Shown: positions 19,013 to 28,477, numbered from the stretch's first letter. The stretch is 64,000 bases of DNA from Mobilitalea sibirica (GCF_015999265.1 NZ_JAEAGR010000004.1:62001-126000), one strand, 5' to 3'. Notes: a model not told the origin generated them from the letters alone. Made by a program: numbers and translations.

Positions 19013-19050
19013 AAGAACGAAAAGGAGGCTTACGTCTCCCTTTCGTTCTT
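19013..19050 (-). terminator. Hairpin between livK and livH
   Basis: AAGAACGAAAAGGAG pairs with the run ending TTTCGTTCTT. On the minus strand it is followed only by a short TTATATAT tract. Lying inside the liv operon, it may act as a partial terminator or RNA stabiliser that gives more LivK than permease (inference). Confidence 0.65.
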
Positions 19051-19097
19051 TTACTATATGAATAAATAATATTTCAATTTAACCTTCCAGACAGTAA

Positions 19098-20297
19098 TTA
19101 ATTCGCGGTATACTGACCATCCTTAATCACTACAAAGTTCGCACCCTTGTTCGGCTCACCATCAGCGTTAAATGTCATATTACCGGTTAAACCATCTACT
19201 TCGATTTGAGTCATCGCAGCAATCAAATCAGCGCTTTCAATACTTCCTGCCTTCTCCATCGCAGCAGCGATAACATAAATACTGTCATAACCGTCAGCTG
19301 CAAACTGATCGGGAGTAGCACCGAATTTATCTTCATACTTAGTTACAAAGGATTTAACTGCTTCTTTTTCATCTGTAGCAAGGAAAGGTGTTAAGAAGAT
19401 GGCTCCTTCTAATACAGCCGGATCAACAGTTTGAGCGATAACACCATCCCAACCATCTCCGCCAAGGAACGGAAGTTCCATACCAAGTGCTGCGGCTTGG
19501 GTTGTAATATATGCTGCATCATTATAATATGCAGGAACAAAGATTGCTTGTGCATCCGTTGCTTTGATAGATGTTAACTGCGTATTAAAGTCTACATCGT
19601 TGGTAACAAAGGATTCGCTGGCAACGATTTCGCCGCCATTGGATTTCACCTGCTCAACAAATGCTTCCATCATACCGGTACTATATTCATCGGAGTTATT
19701 ATAAATAACCGCAAGTTTCGTATAGCCCTGATCTTTAGCAAAATTAGCCATAGTGATACCCTGAAGAGGATCAGTAAAGCATAAACGGAATGCGTTGTCA
19801 GGCTCAGTTAAGCCGGCAGCTGAACCGGAAGGAGTTAACATTAGAATTCCTTCTTCTTTCACTAAGTCTAAGATACCTAAACCTGCACCGGAGGTTACAG
19901 TTCCCATAAGAGCATTCATTCCATCATCCATAAGTGCATTGAAGGCTGTAACAGCTTTCTCTGCTGCTGCTTCATCATCCATAAAATTAAGTACTAATTC
20001 ATATTTCTTATCACCAACGGTTACACCGCCTGCTGCATTAATTTCTTCCACAGCAATTTCAGCACCCTGCTTAACGGAAACGCCGTAAGAAGCAGCTGCT
20101 CCGGTAAGAGGACCAATACCGCCAATAATAAATTGTTCCATATCTCCGGTTTCACTGTTGTCACCTGTTTGGTTATCTTCTGTCTTATCGCTCTGATTAT
20201 CTTCCTTCGCATCCTCTTTTGTTCCACAAGCTGCTAAAGATACTACGATAAGTGAAAGAGCCAAGAATAAACCTAATAATTTCTTTAAATTTTTCAT
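19098..20297 (-). CDS. livK: Branched-chain amino acid ABC transporter substrate-binding lipoprotein
   Basis: 399-residue extracellular binding protein of the Leu/Ile/Val type I periplasmic fold. The lipoprotein signal is LGLFLALSLIVVSLAACG with the lipobox LAAC, so it is anchored to the membrane through Cys. An acidic, Asn-rich linker leads to the mature fold IIGGIGPLTGAAASYGVSVKQG, then GSAAGLTEPDNAFRLCFTD and GGDGWDG. GGGAGG precedes the ATG. It is first in the operon, behind a TTGACA/TATTAT promoter. Ligand: branched-chain or related amino acids, not resolvable further. Confidence 0.94.
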   Translation of the reverse strand: MKNLKKLLGLFLALSLIVVSLAACGTKEDAKEDNQSDKTEDNQTGDNSETGDMEQFIIGGIGPLTGAAASYGVSVKQGAEIAVEEINAAGGVTVGDKKYELVLNFMDDEAAAEKAVTAFNALMDDGMNALMGTVTSGAGLGILDLVKEEGILMLTPSGSAAGLTEPDNAFRLCFTDPLQGITMANFAKDQGYTKLAVIYNNSDEYSTGMMEAFVEQVKSNGGEIVASESFVTNDVDFNTQLTSIKATDAQAIFVPAYYNDAAYITTQAAALGMELPFLGGDGWDGVIAQTVDPAVLEGAIFLTPFLATDEKEAVKSFVTKYEDKFGATPDQFAADGYDSIYVIAAAMEKAGSIESADLIAAMTQIEVDGLTGNMTFNADGEPNKGANFVVIKDGQYTAN

Positions 20298-20444
20298 AAA
20301 AATTCCTCCCTTAAATCTAAGCTTTTGAATAATATATCGCTTTAACGTATTAATTCATTGGCTTGTTAATGTTACAAATAAGACGTTCCAGATACAACAG
20401 AACTTTTCATCTGTCAGCATTTCGAACGCCTTTATTCTGCATTT

Positions 20445-20473
20445 ATAATAACCTTGAATAAATAGTTTGTCAA
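20445..20473 (-). promoter_or_regulatory. Sigma-A promoter of the liv operon
   Basis: TTGACA (20473-20468), 17-base spacer, TATTAT (20450-20445) on the minus strand. The leader to livK would be about 140 bases. No known riboswitch was recognised in it. Confidence 0.8.
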
Positions 20474-20493
20474 TATAATTATTTAGTCAAATA

Positions 20494-20787
20494 CTACAGC
20501 TCCCCTCCGCATTTGTCACAAAATTCCAAGCCCTCGAGTGTAATTCCTCCACAATCCGGGCAGATGATCTTAGCCGGAAGTATCTCCCTTTCCACAATTT
20601 CATACTCTCGATCATCCTCGATGTCCATATTGTCCTCTTTAAGTACAGAAGCTTTCCCTCGATTCTCAAGGCTTTCATCCTCCTCCAGAGAGAATTCGTC
20701 ATCCGTTTCTAAAAAATTGGAGGATGTCTTTTCATCTATATACGAAACCTTTTTCTTCCTATTAAATATATGTCTAATTATTAACAT
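20494..20787 (-). CDS. Small acidic zinc-ribbon protein of unknown function
   Basis: About 97 residues, starting MLIIRHIFNRKKKVSY. A basic N-terminus is followed by a strongly acidic middle (ETDDEFSLEEDESLENR) and a C-terminal zinc ribbon CPDCGG-x10-CDKCGG, with the last residues at the very C-terminus. AAGGGGTG precedes ATG 20787; the frame also has a GTG at 20796. It lies 122 bases downstream of the ClpX-type gene. It may bind zinc; no function is assigned. Such C-terminal zinc ribbons are common in clostridial proteins. Confidence 0.72.
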   Translation of the reverse strand: MLIIRHIFNRKKKVSYIDEKTSSNFLETDDEFSLEEDESLENRGKASVLKEDNMDIEDDREYEIVEREILPAKIICPDCGGITLEGLEFCDKCGGEL

Positions 20788-20909
20788 ATTCTTCACCCCT
20801 TGTTTGGACCTTTCGCCAGTTCCAAAAATTACACCTTATAATTTCTTAAAGCCATACACATCCTTGGGCTTATGTAGAACGTTCTTCCCAAACAATATGT
20901 TTTATGTTG

Positions 20910-22349
20910 TTAATTATTGGCGGCAATTACCTTATGCTTACCTATTCCTCTCATTTCAATCACAGGGCCTCCTTTACCCTCAATATAATCCCTTGTGATA
21001 ATTACTCTTCCGATGTTATCATCTTTCGGAATTTCATACATGATGTCCAGCATGATATCCTCTAAGATGGCACGAAGAGCCCTTGCGCCGGTCTTTTTCT
21101 CCAATGCTTTTTCCGCAATTGCTTCCAACGCCTCCGGATCAAAAACCAGTTCCACTTCATCCATAGCAAGTAAGCTCTGATATTGTTTTAAGATTGCATT
21201 CTTAGGTTCCATAAGAACCTTAACTAACATCTCCTTCGTGAGCATCTCCAAGGAATATAGAATCGGTAATCTTCCTAAAAATTCAGGTATCATACCATAC
21301 TCTCTTAAGTCATCCACAGTAACCTTCTGTAGTAAATTCATATCTTCATCATATTTATCCTTTAGGTCTGCCTTAAAACCAATGGAAGATTGCTTGTTCA
21401 ATCTGGATTTTATAATCTTATCCAAATCCGGAAATGCTCCTCCGCAGATAAACAATATGTTTTTTGTATTCACTGTAGTCATAGGTACCATTGCATTCTT
21501 AGAAGATGCCCCAACCGGTACCTCAACATCGCTTCCTTCCAGAAGCTGAAGCAATCCCTGTTGAACGGATTCTCCGCTTACATCCCTGCTGTTGGTATTG
21601 CGTTTTTTTGCAATCTTATCTATTTCATCGATAAATACTATCCCTCTCTCTGCTTTTTTTACATCATTACCGGCCGCTTGTAAAAGTTTTGAAATCACAC
21701 TTTCCACATCATCACCGATATAACCTGCTTCTGTGAGGGAGGTTGCATCTGTTATGGCTAAAGGTACGTTTAGAAGCCTCGCCAATGTTTTTACCAGATA
21801 GGTTTTACCGCTTCCGGTCGGTCCAATCATAAGCATATTGGATTTTTCTATCTCTACATCCTTAACCGGATCTGCACCAATTCTCTTGTAATGATTATAA
21901 ACCGCTACGGAGATTACTTTTTTCGCATGTTCCTGCCCAATAATAAATTCATCCAGACTTGCTTTTATAATATGAGGCGAGGGTAATTTTTTTCTGTCAA
22001 ACTCCTCCTTCTCCTCCGTCACTTTCTCCTCACTTTTTTTCTTTACCTTCTGCATACCCGGTATTTCGTTGGATAAATGAAACATATTCGGCGGAAACCC
22101 CATCATCTTCATATACGGATTATCACCTTTATTAATAGTATCAAATGTTTTCTGCATACAATCGGAGCAAATCGTAATATTGTTTGGTATGTGTATCATT
22201 TTTCCAACCTTACTTTCCGATCTTCTGCAAAGATAACATACTTCTTCAAAATCATCCTGTGAATTTTTGTTCTCCTTATGATTCTTGTATTCTTTATCAT
22301 CAAAATCATCTATATTCATATCATCAAAATTATCATCTTTTTTACTCAA
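20910..22349 (-). CDS. clpX: ClpX-type AAA+ unfoldase
   Basis: 479-residue AAA+ ATPase of the ClpX family. After a charged N-terminal stretch (about 35 residues rich in D, N and K) there is a zinc-binding C4 motif (CYLC ... CSDC), then a 60-residue linker. The AAA+ core has Walker A GPTGSGKTYLV, Walker B IVFIDEIDKIA, the pore-loop region and the sensor-2 GARALRAI. An IGF tripeptide (SSIGFKADL), the loop that docks ClpX on ClpP, is present. No clpP or tig is adjacent, so this is probably the second ClpX paralogue found in Lachnospiraceae rather than the tig-clpP-clpX copy. Whether it works with ClpP is untested. Confidence 0.88.
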   Translation of the reverse strand: MSKKDDNFDDMNIDDFDDKEYKNHKENKNSQDDFEEVCYLCRRSESKVGKMIHIPNNITICSDCMQKTFDTINKGDNPYMKMMGFPPNMFHLSNEIPGMQKVKKKSEEKVTEEKEEFDRKKLPSPHIIKASLDEFIIGQEHAKKVISVAVYNHYKRIGADPVKDVEIEKSNMLMIGPTGSGKTYLVKTLARLLNVPLAITDATSLTEAGYIGDDVESVISKLLQAAGNDVKKAERGIVFIDEIDKIAKKRNTNSRDVSGESVQQGLLQLLEGSDVEVPVGASSKNAMVPMTTVNTKNILFICGGAFPDLDKIIKSRLNKQSSIGFKADLKDKYDEDMNLLQKVTVDDLREYGMIPEFLGRLPILYSLEMLTKEMLVKVLMEPKNAILKQYQSLLAMDEVELVFDPEALEAIAEKALEKKTGARALRAILEDIMLDIMYEIPKDDNIGRVIITRDYIEGKGGPVIEMRGIGKHKVIAANN

Positions 22350-22452
22350 ATTTTTTCCTCCTTAAATGTAATACTCATATATCAATTATTGTATCATTAT
22401 ATCTTATCTGACCGTATCATACAATAGCCCAAAATTAAGCTTTTGAGAAAGA

Positions 22453-22507
22453 AAATACTTTCCGAAAAAGAGACATTGTGTTATCTGTCTGTTTCCGGAA
22501 AGTATTT
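22453..22507 (-). terminator. Terminator downstream of htrA
   Basis: AAATACTTTCCG (22453-22464) pairs perfectly with CGGAAAGTATTT (22496-22507). A second AGACA/TGTCT stem lies inside. The minus-strand 3' flank is T-rich (TTTTCTTTCTC). Confidence 0.78.
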
Positions 22508-22614
22508 ATTTTTATTATCTATTTATTAATGTAATTGAAGAAAGTTACTTAAGCTCCATAAAAAGATAAGTCATCGTAAAAGATAGTTAAATTTCTATCA
22601 AACACCTTACAATA

Positions 22615-24039
22615 TTACCTGATTTCAACCGGTCTGGCTCCAAGTTTTACTGTAACGGTGTGTTCCTTGTAAGTACCGTTCTCACTTCGCATAAAGGTAA
22701 CTTCTATTTCTGTGCCGGCCCTGATACTTGATACCTTCTCTCTAAGCTGTACGCCCGATGTGATCTCAATATCATTAATTGATGTTATGATATCTCCCTG
22801 CAATAGTCCTGCCTTCTGTGCAGCACTGTCCTTCATCACATCGGATAGATATACACCAATCGGCATATTCCAAGTTTCCGATATCTCCTCCGTTACATCC
22901 GTTGGAGTAACACCTAAAAAACCCTGTTCTTCTGTTTTTAATATCTCCCGATTCATTAATTCATTAATAATTGGCATCGCTTTCGAGATTGGAATTGCAT
23001 AACCCATTCCTTCCACATCATGGGAGGCATATTTTATAGTATTAATTCCAATCACCTCTCCGTCAACATTCATCAAAGCTCCACCACTGTTGCCAGGATT
23101 GATGGCCGCATCCGTCTGTAACAAAATCATTTTTTTATAGCTATAATTATCGGATACTTCTACTTCCCTGTCCTTTGCACTGACATATCCAACGGTAACC
23201 GATTGACCATAGCCTAACGCATTCCCAATAGCAACCGCCATTTCACCGACCTTAACTTTATCCGAGTCTCCCAATTGAGCAACTTCGATAATCTCACGGG
23301 TATCCTCTTCTATATTATTAATATCTACCGTAATAACTGCAAGGTCAGCACTAGCATCCGTACCCTTGATAACAGCTTCTGCCTGATTTCCGTCGATAAA
23401 AGTTACTGTGATTTTATTGGTACCGGCAACCACATGGTTATTGGTAGCGATTAAAAGCTCTTCCTCATTCTTTCCTACAATAATACCTGAACCGCTGCCT
23501 TCCACATCATATTCCTGACCAAACCAAATATTTGACTGCGTTGATACGCTACTGATTGATACAATAGAGGGCATTGTCATATCAATCATATCACTGATCG
23601 CTGATTTGGAAGTCAGATTAACAGAACCAGATTCTGTAACTCCTACCTTCAATTTTGTCTTAACTGTCTGATTCGTATCCGAAGCTCCTAAGATATAACT
23701 ACTTTCCTCCCTTGTTGTATCAGGAAACACTCTATCATAAATACTTTGGACTCCAAAGAAGCCTGCCCCTGCCAGAATTCCAAAGCATGCTGCTTTCAAG
23801 ATAAATTTCACTACCCGATGCTTCTTTTTCACTTCATTACTGTTATCTATGTTATGTTGTTCTTTGTCTTGAATTACATAGTTATACTGCCATGAAGGAT
23901 TACTATCGTTTTGCTTAGGTTCAGTCGTCATTTGTTCTGCCCAGAAGCTATATTCCGGTATCCTTCTTTTCTGCTCTTGACTATTCTCGATACCATTATC
24001 CCGGCTATCCTGATTCATGTCTTTGTTATAGTCATCCAT
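22615..24039 (-). CDS. HtrA/DegP-type membrane-anchored serine protease with PDZ domain
   Basis: 474 residues. A hydrophilic cytoplasmic N-terminus (about 75 residues) is followed by one transmembrane helix (about 76-98) and an extracellular trypsin-like domain with the complete triad: His in ATNNHVV, Asp in SADLAV and Ser in NPGNSGGAL. A C-terminal PDZ domain follows (GVYLSDVMKDSAAQKAGLLQGDIITSIN). This is the usual layout of Firmicutes HtrA proteases that degrade or refold damaged exported proteins. It is a single gene with its own terminator, divergent from the polymer locus on the plus strand. Confidence 0.94.
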   Translation of the reverse strand: MDDYNKDMNQDSRDNGIENSQEQKRRIPEYSFWAEQMTTEPKQNDSNPSWQYNYVIQDKEQHNIDNSNEVKKKHRVVKFILKAACFGILAGAGFFGVQSIYDRVFPDTTREESSYILGASDTNQTVKTKLKVGVTESGSVNLTSKSAISDMIDMTMPSIVSISSVSTQSNIWFGQEYDVEGSGSGIIVGKNEEELLIATNNHVVAGTNKITVTFIDGNQAEAVIKGTDASADLAVITVDINNIEEDTREIIEVAQLGDSDKVKVGEMAVAIGNALGYGQSVTVGYVSAKDREVEVSDNYSYKKMILLQTDAAINPGNSGGALMNVDGEVIGINTIKYASHDVEGMGYAIPISKAMPIINELMNREILKTEEQGFLGVTPTDVTEEISETWNMPIGVYLSDVMKDSAAQKAGLLQGDIITSINDIEITSGVQLREKVSSIRAGTEIEVTFMRSENGTYKEHTVTVKLGARPVEIR

Positions 24040-24293
24040 ATGAAATCTCCTTTCTGTTAAAATTTTATTGTTCCATGTTATATTAAGAGTGTAACAATAG
24101 TTTGTGTATGAATTGTGAAAAAAAATTAAAAAATGTATGGTTTTGTGTAAGAAAACTTTAATAATAAATTTGTTGTTGAAAATGATATAATCATGTATTA
24201 TAGTAGAGAAGTTTCTTATAATTAAGATGAACCGTTCACCGCAATGAATTTTATTAATTTATTGCACTAACACATATCAAAGTAGGGGTCAAT

Positions 24294-25715
24294 ATGATTA
24301 AAGATAATCAAAAAATGTTAAATAGAATCCATGTTTTATTGGATGTATGTGTCATCGTTATTGCCTTTTTATTAACGTATTATTTAAGATTTTACTCTCC
24401 ATTGGCAAACTTACCATTATTAAAAGCTGAAAAAGGTACGTTCTATGCCCTTGATGTATATGTTAGACGTTCCATTATATTAATACCTCTTTTCTTATTT
24501 ATGTATTACTATGCCAAACTATATACTCCAAAGAGGGGAAAACGTAAATGGCTTGAGATATTTCACATTATATTAGCCAATACCATCGTAATTGCATTCT
24601 TCTCCGCAACCCTGTATATTCAAAAGGAATTTCATATTTCCCGTGGTTTCCTTGGTGTTTTTTATATAACAAATATAATTTTATGTACTACAGCTCGAAT
24701 GACAGTTACTTATATATTACGAGCCGCCCGTAAAAGGGGATACAATCTTAAGCATGTACTCATGGTTGGCTATAGCCGTGCTGCCGAGGCTTATATTGAT
24801 CGTATCTTTGCAAATCCTCAATGGGGTTATTATATTCATGGAATTCTAGATGATTCTATGGAGGTAGGCACCATATATAAGAAAGTACCTGTAATCGGAA
24901 CCATATCAGGATTGGATGCATTCCTTTCCAAGATGACATTGGATGAAATCACAATAACAATCAGTATTAACGAATACGAGAAGCTGGAGAACATTGTCGC
25001 CATCTGTGAAAAATCCGGTGTGCATACAAAATTTATTCCGGACTATCATAATTTTATTCCTACCAAACCCTATACAGAGGATATCTATGGGCTTCCTGTA
25101 ATCAACATCAGAAATGTTCCGTTAAGCAACACCTATAACCGGTTACTAAAGCGTTCTGTAGACATATTCGGAGCCTTATTCGCTTTAGTTTTATTCTCGG
25201 TTCCGATGCTTCTGGTGGCATTTTTAATAAAGCTAACCTCAAAAGGGCCTATTATTTTTTCTCAGATTCGTATCGGGAAAAATAACAAGGAATTTAAAAT
25301 GTATAAGTTTAGATCCATGGAATTGCAGCCGGAAAATGATGAGAAAAAGGCTTGGACAACCAGCGGTGATCCCCGGGTAACCGGTATCGGTAAATTCATT
25401 CGAAAGACAAGCATTGACGAACTTCCTCAATTGTTTAATGTATTAAAAGGGGATATGAGCCTTGTGGGTCCCAGACCGGAAAGACCATTTTTTGTTGAAA
25501 AATTTAAAGAAGAAATCCCAAGGTATATGATTAAGCATCAGGTTTCTCCGGGGCTTACCGGATGGGCACAGATTAACGGATATCGTGGTGATACCTCCAT
25601 TCGCAAAAGAATTGATCATGACATTTATTATATAGAGAATTGGACACTGAGCCTAGATATTAAAATATTGTTTTTAACTATTTTTAAAGGATTTATTAAT
25701 AAGAACGCATATTAG
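24294..25715 (+). CDS. Polyprenyl glycosylphosphotransferase (initiating sugar-phosphate transferase)
   Basis: 473 residues. Four to five N-terminal membrane helices (to about residue 140) are followed by a Rossmann-like CoA-binding/flavin-type middle (HVLMVGYSRAAEAYIDRI) and a C-terminal bacterial sugar transferase domain. That domain has one hydrophobic segment (LLKRSVDIFGALFALVLFS) and the catalytic stretch KMYKFRSM, then SIDELPQLFNVLKGDMSLVGPRPERP. The family moves a sugar-1-phosphate from a nucleotide sugar to undecaprenyl phosphate, starting a surface polysaccharide. ATG with AGGGG upstream. It is first of a two-gene plus-strand operon with the LCP gene. Confidence 0.92.
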   Translation: MIKDNQKMLNRIHVLLDVCVIVIAFLLTYYLRFYSPLANLPLLKAEKGTFYALDVYVRRSIILIPLFLFMYYYAKLYTPKRGKRKWLEIFHIILANTIVIAFFSATLYIQKEFHISRGFLGVFYITNIILCTTARMTVTYILRAARKRGYNLKHVLMVGYSRAAEAYIDRIFANPQWGYYIHGILDDSMEVGTIYKKVPVIGTISGLDAFLSKMTLDEITITISINEYEKLENIVAICEKSGVHTKFIPDYHNFIPTKPYTEDIYGLPVINIRNVPLSNTYNRLLKRSVDIFGALFALVLFSVPMLLVAFLIKLTSKGPIIFSQIRIGKNNKEFKMYKFRSMELQPENDEKKAWTTSGDPRVTGIGKFIRKTSIDELPQLFNVLKGDMSLVGPRPERPFFVEKFKEEIPRYMIKHQVSPGLTGWAQINGYRGDTSIRKRIDHDIYYIENWTLSLDIKILFLTIFKGFINKNAY

Positions 25716-25776
25716 GCATACACTAAAACTTAAGGAAAGAAATTGATTTACAGAAAGGTTAGGTTCTAAAAGTACC

Positions 25777-26802
25777 ATGGCATCAAAAAAGGTGAAAAGA
25801 CGTAAAAACCTGACAAAAATAATCCTCATAGAAGCTTGTATTGCAATCTTATTATTAATTGCAGTTATGATTTATAATAACATCAATAAGACTCTCGATA
25901 AAATTCCCCGAGAGAACAGCGAAGATAAATATATAGAGCAAAACGAAGGGATCGGTATTGACGGTTTTCGCAATATCGTCATCTTCGGAGTTGATACAAG
26001 AGATAATTCATTGAAAAAAGGTAATACCGATACCATAATGGTTGTAAGTATTAACAAAAAAAACAAAAATGTTAAATTAGTTTCTATTTATCGTGACACT
26101 TTTTCTCATATTAGGAATATAGGTTATAGTAAAATTAATGCTGCCTATGCCAAGGGTGGCTATTCCACTGCAATTAATACCATTAACCTTAATTATGATC
26201 TGGATATCAAGGAATATGTTACAGTGAATTTTAAAGCCTTGGTCGATATCATCGATCTTCTAGGAGGTATCACTCTTGATATAGAAAAAGAAGAATTAAA
26301 ATATCTGAACGGATATGTAAGGGAATTAAACAAGATCAACGGCACCGATGTGGCAGGTTTAGAAACAGCCGGAACCCAGACAGTGAACGGAACGCAAGCT
26401 ACCGCTTATGCGAGAATAAGGTACACCACAGGCGGAGATTTTAAACGTACAGAGCGTCAACGAATTGTACTATCTCAAATTTTTGATAAAGTGAAATCAT
26501 CCGATTTATCAACAATTAACAATTTGATTGATAAGGTATTTCCACAAATTTATACCAACCTAAGTAATAGCGAGATCTTAAGCCTGGCAAAGGATATTAT
26601 ATCTTATGATATTGTAGACCAAACCGGTTTTCCCTTTGAAAAGGATGCCCATACCTATAAAGAAGTTTCCTATGTCTTTCCGATTGATTTAGAGGATAAT
26701 GTAGTCCGACTGCATCAGTATCTGTTCGAAAAAGAGGGTTATGTACCAAGCAAAACCGTACAGGAATATTCGGCTTATATAGAGAATGTACGGGTACAGT
26801 AA
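25777..26802 (+). CDS. LytR-CpsA-Psr (LCP) family glycopolymer ligase
   Basis: 341 residues with a basic N-terminus and one membrane helix (about 13-31), then the extracellular LCP domain. Conserved parts are the start IVIFGVDTRD, NTDTIMVVSIN, the substrate-binding VSIYRDT, KINAAYAKGG and the Arg-rich YARIRYTTGGDFKRTERQRIVL. LCP enzymes transfer undecaprenyl-linked polymers such as wall teichoic acid or capsule to peptidoglycan. It follows the polyprenyl transferase by 61 bases and faces the glycerophosphotransferase operon, fitting a role in the final attachment of that polymer (inference). Confidence 0.93.
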   Translation: MASKKVKRRKNLTKIILIEACIAILLLIAVMIYNNINKTLDKIPRENSEDKYIEQNEGIGIDGFRNIVIFGVDTRDNSLKKGNTDTIMVVSINKKNKNVKLVSIYRDTFSHIRNIGYSKINAAYAKGGYSTAINTINLNYDLDIKEYVTVNFKALVDIIDLLGGITLDIEKEELKYLNGYVRELNKINGTDVAGLETAGTQTVNGTQATAYARIRYTTGGDFKRTERQRIVLSQIFDKVKSSDLSTINNLIDKVFPQIYTNLSNSEILSLAKDIISYDIVDQTGFPFEKDAHTYKEVSYVFPIDLEDNVVRLHQYLFEKEGYVPSKTVQEYSAYIENVRVQ

Positions 26803-27166
26803 GGATGGTTGCGTAAAATGTTGTTCTAGAAACGGTACCCTTGGTAAGTATTATATTTATATTCCGAATATCATTTTATAGTTGTACTTAAAACTTCGAT
26901 TTTTCACTAAGAAATGTCTGACGGCGCGTATCGACTTCCTTGTCGAACGCGCCTTAAATGTCCCTCCATGGGACATTTACAGACATATCCGTTCAAAATC
27001 TCAGTTAATACAACTTTATAAAATAATATAGTCATATAAATATAACACCTACTAGGGGTACCTGTGTTTAATAAATATTAATTTAATGGTTTAATATCTG
27101 TTGATATTATTATATATTCTGTTCGCAGAGAATGAAAAAGAATAATAAGATTAATCCCATTCATTC
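26803..27166. other. Convergent intergenic region carrying dispersed repeat copy B
   Basis: 364 bases between the converging ends of the LCP gene and the first glycerophosphotransferase. The main content is the structured repeat. It is flanked by ACGGTACCC (26832-26840) and GGGGTACC (27055-27062), which read as a short inverted pair. No clear U-tract terminator was recognised apart from weak AT-rich hairpins. Confidence 0.6.
26880..27015. repeat. Dispersed structured repeat, copy B (three-way junction)
   Basis: Outer stem AGTTGTA 26880-26886 with TACAACT 27009-27015. Closing stem TGTCTG 26915-26920 with CAGACA 26980-26985. Hairpin 1 is GGCGCGT, bulged A, TCGAC, loop TTCCTT, GTCGA, ACGCGCC (26923-26953). 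Hairpin 2 is TAAATGTCCC with GGGACATTTA (26955-26979). Compared with copy A the arms differ but stay paired; the bulged A, the loop and CCGTTCAAAATCT are kept. Confidence 0.85.
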
Positions 27167-28342
27167 TTATCTCATATTATCTTCTTCTATCAACTCCAGC
27201 AAGCGTTCGGTTGCTTTTCCGTCCAGATAAGGGAAGTTTTTTTGTTTGAATGATTTAATACGTTCGATATCAAATTGATTGCTTCGAATAATCTCGCCTA
27301 CTTCGTTCGCCGTATAGACAACCGGACCGGGCACATAGCTTTCATATTCATAGTAAAAGCCCCTTCCATTATCTGAAAACTCCTTTAGGTCATAGGCGTA
27401 GAATAGGATCGGACGTTCCATCAGACAATATTCGAATATGACAGAGGAATAATCCGTTATGAGTATATCTGCTGCCAACAAAAGTGCCGACATATCCTCT
27501 TCAAAGGAAAGCTGGCATATCCTTTCTTCTATCTGACTATCCGTAAAAAACATCGTTTCTGCAGCTTTAGCAATGAACGGATGCAGCCTTATACCAAGAT
27601 GATAATCTGAAGGAAGAGTTTTTATCAGCTCTTCCAGTTTATGTAATGACGAGGGTTTATTCGCTTCGTCATCACGAAATGTAGGGGCATATAAAATTAA
27701 TTTCCTATCCGACGGTATTGCATATTTATTATAAATATATGCTTTGTCCCTATTAAAGTGTTGTTGTATATAGTTTAATTGTAGGTTACGAAGTAACTCA
27801 TCGGTTTTGGGCAGTCCAATTGGATAAATCTTATCTTCCTTTATTCCAAATGCCCCTGCATAAAGCTTCTTCATCTCATAGGAGTTAACGATCAGATGTG
27901 TAATCCGTTGATTCGCTCTTTTCTCTAATTCTTTTAAAGTACCGGTATTTACATCCTGACCAAACTTTTTTATGGTACCGGTTCCATGCCATAACTGAAT
28001 TACCTTGACTCCCTTTTTAAGATGCAGATAAGCAAATGGCAAAAATATATTGTCCTGTAAGATTATTCTGGCTCTGGCTAATTGATATGGCTTTATAACG
28101 AAAAAGGATAATAAAGATCTAATATCCTTAAAACCCTTTACCGCCAGTGTATCGCTTTTTCGAATGTAGGAAAATGTATATCCGGTGTTTTTTTCCATCA
28201 AGGCTTGCTCTACTATACTGACATTACTACCCTTTCCTTCTTCATGGGTCTTTATACAAAGAACCCTCTTATCTCCAGCGGGAAACAGTCTGCATATGTA
28301 GTATATCAAAGCAAACATACGATATCCGATTATTTTCAACAT
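27167..28342 (-). CDS. CDP-glycerol glycerophosphotransferase family protein (TagB/TagF-like)
   Basis: About 391 residues. Family hallmarks are VIQLWHGTGTIKKFGQDV, NRDKAYIYNKY with LILYAPTFRDDE, RLHPFI, and the CDP-glycerol binding end ILITDYSSVIFEYCLMERPILFYAYDLKEF. The family transfers glycerol phosphate from CDP-glycerol to a lipid-linked acceptor on the inner face of the membrane. Its hallmark WHGT segment differs most from those of the two other copies here, so it may do a different step, such as priming or a different polyol. An in-frame ATG at 28390 is possible; ATG 28342 (MLKIIGYRMFAL) has an AGGG eight bases upstream. Last gene of the minus-strand polymer operon. Confidence 0.88.
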   Translation of the reverse strand: MLKIIGYRMFALIYYICRLFPAGDKRVLCIKTHEEGKGSNVSIVEQALMEKNTGYTFSYIRKSDTLAVKGFKDIRSLLSFFVIKPYQLARARIILQDNIFLPFAYLHLKKGVKVIQLWHGTGTIKKFGQDVNTGTLKELEKRANQRITHLIVNSYEMKKLYAGAFGIKEDKIYPIGLPKTDELLRNLQLNYIQQHFNRDKAYIYNKYAIPSDRKLILYAPTFRDDEANKPSSLHKLEELIKTLPSDYHLGIRLHPFIAKAAETMFFTDSQIEERICQLSFEEDMSALLLAADILITDYSSVIFEYCLMERPILFYAYDLKEFSDNGRGFYYEYESYVPGPVVYTANEVGEIIRSNQFDIERIKSFKQKNFPYLDGKATERLLELIEEDNMR

Positions 28343-28477
28343 AGATTTTTCCCTGCCCTTCCATGAAGGCTTTATAAATATATCATGCATCTACTTCTAT
28401 CAAACTTAACCCATTTCATAACTTCTATTACAAAGGAAAAGAATAAGTAAGTAAATCTACCCTGATAGTATCTTCTG

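Noticed and set aside
24121-24191. Promoter with TATAAT at 24186-24191 for the polyprenyl transferase
   Set aside because: A plausible -10, but no acceptable -35 or extended -10; not reported as a feature.
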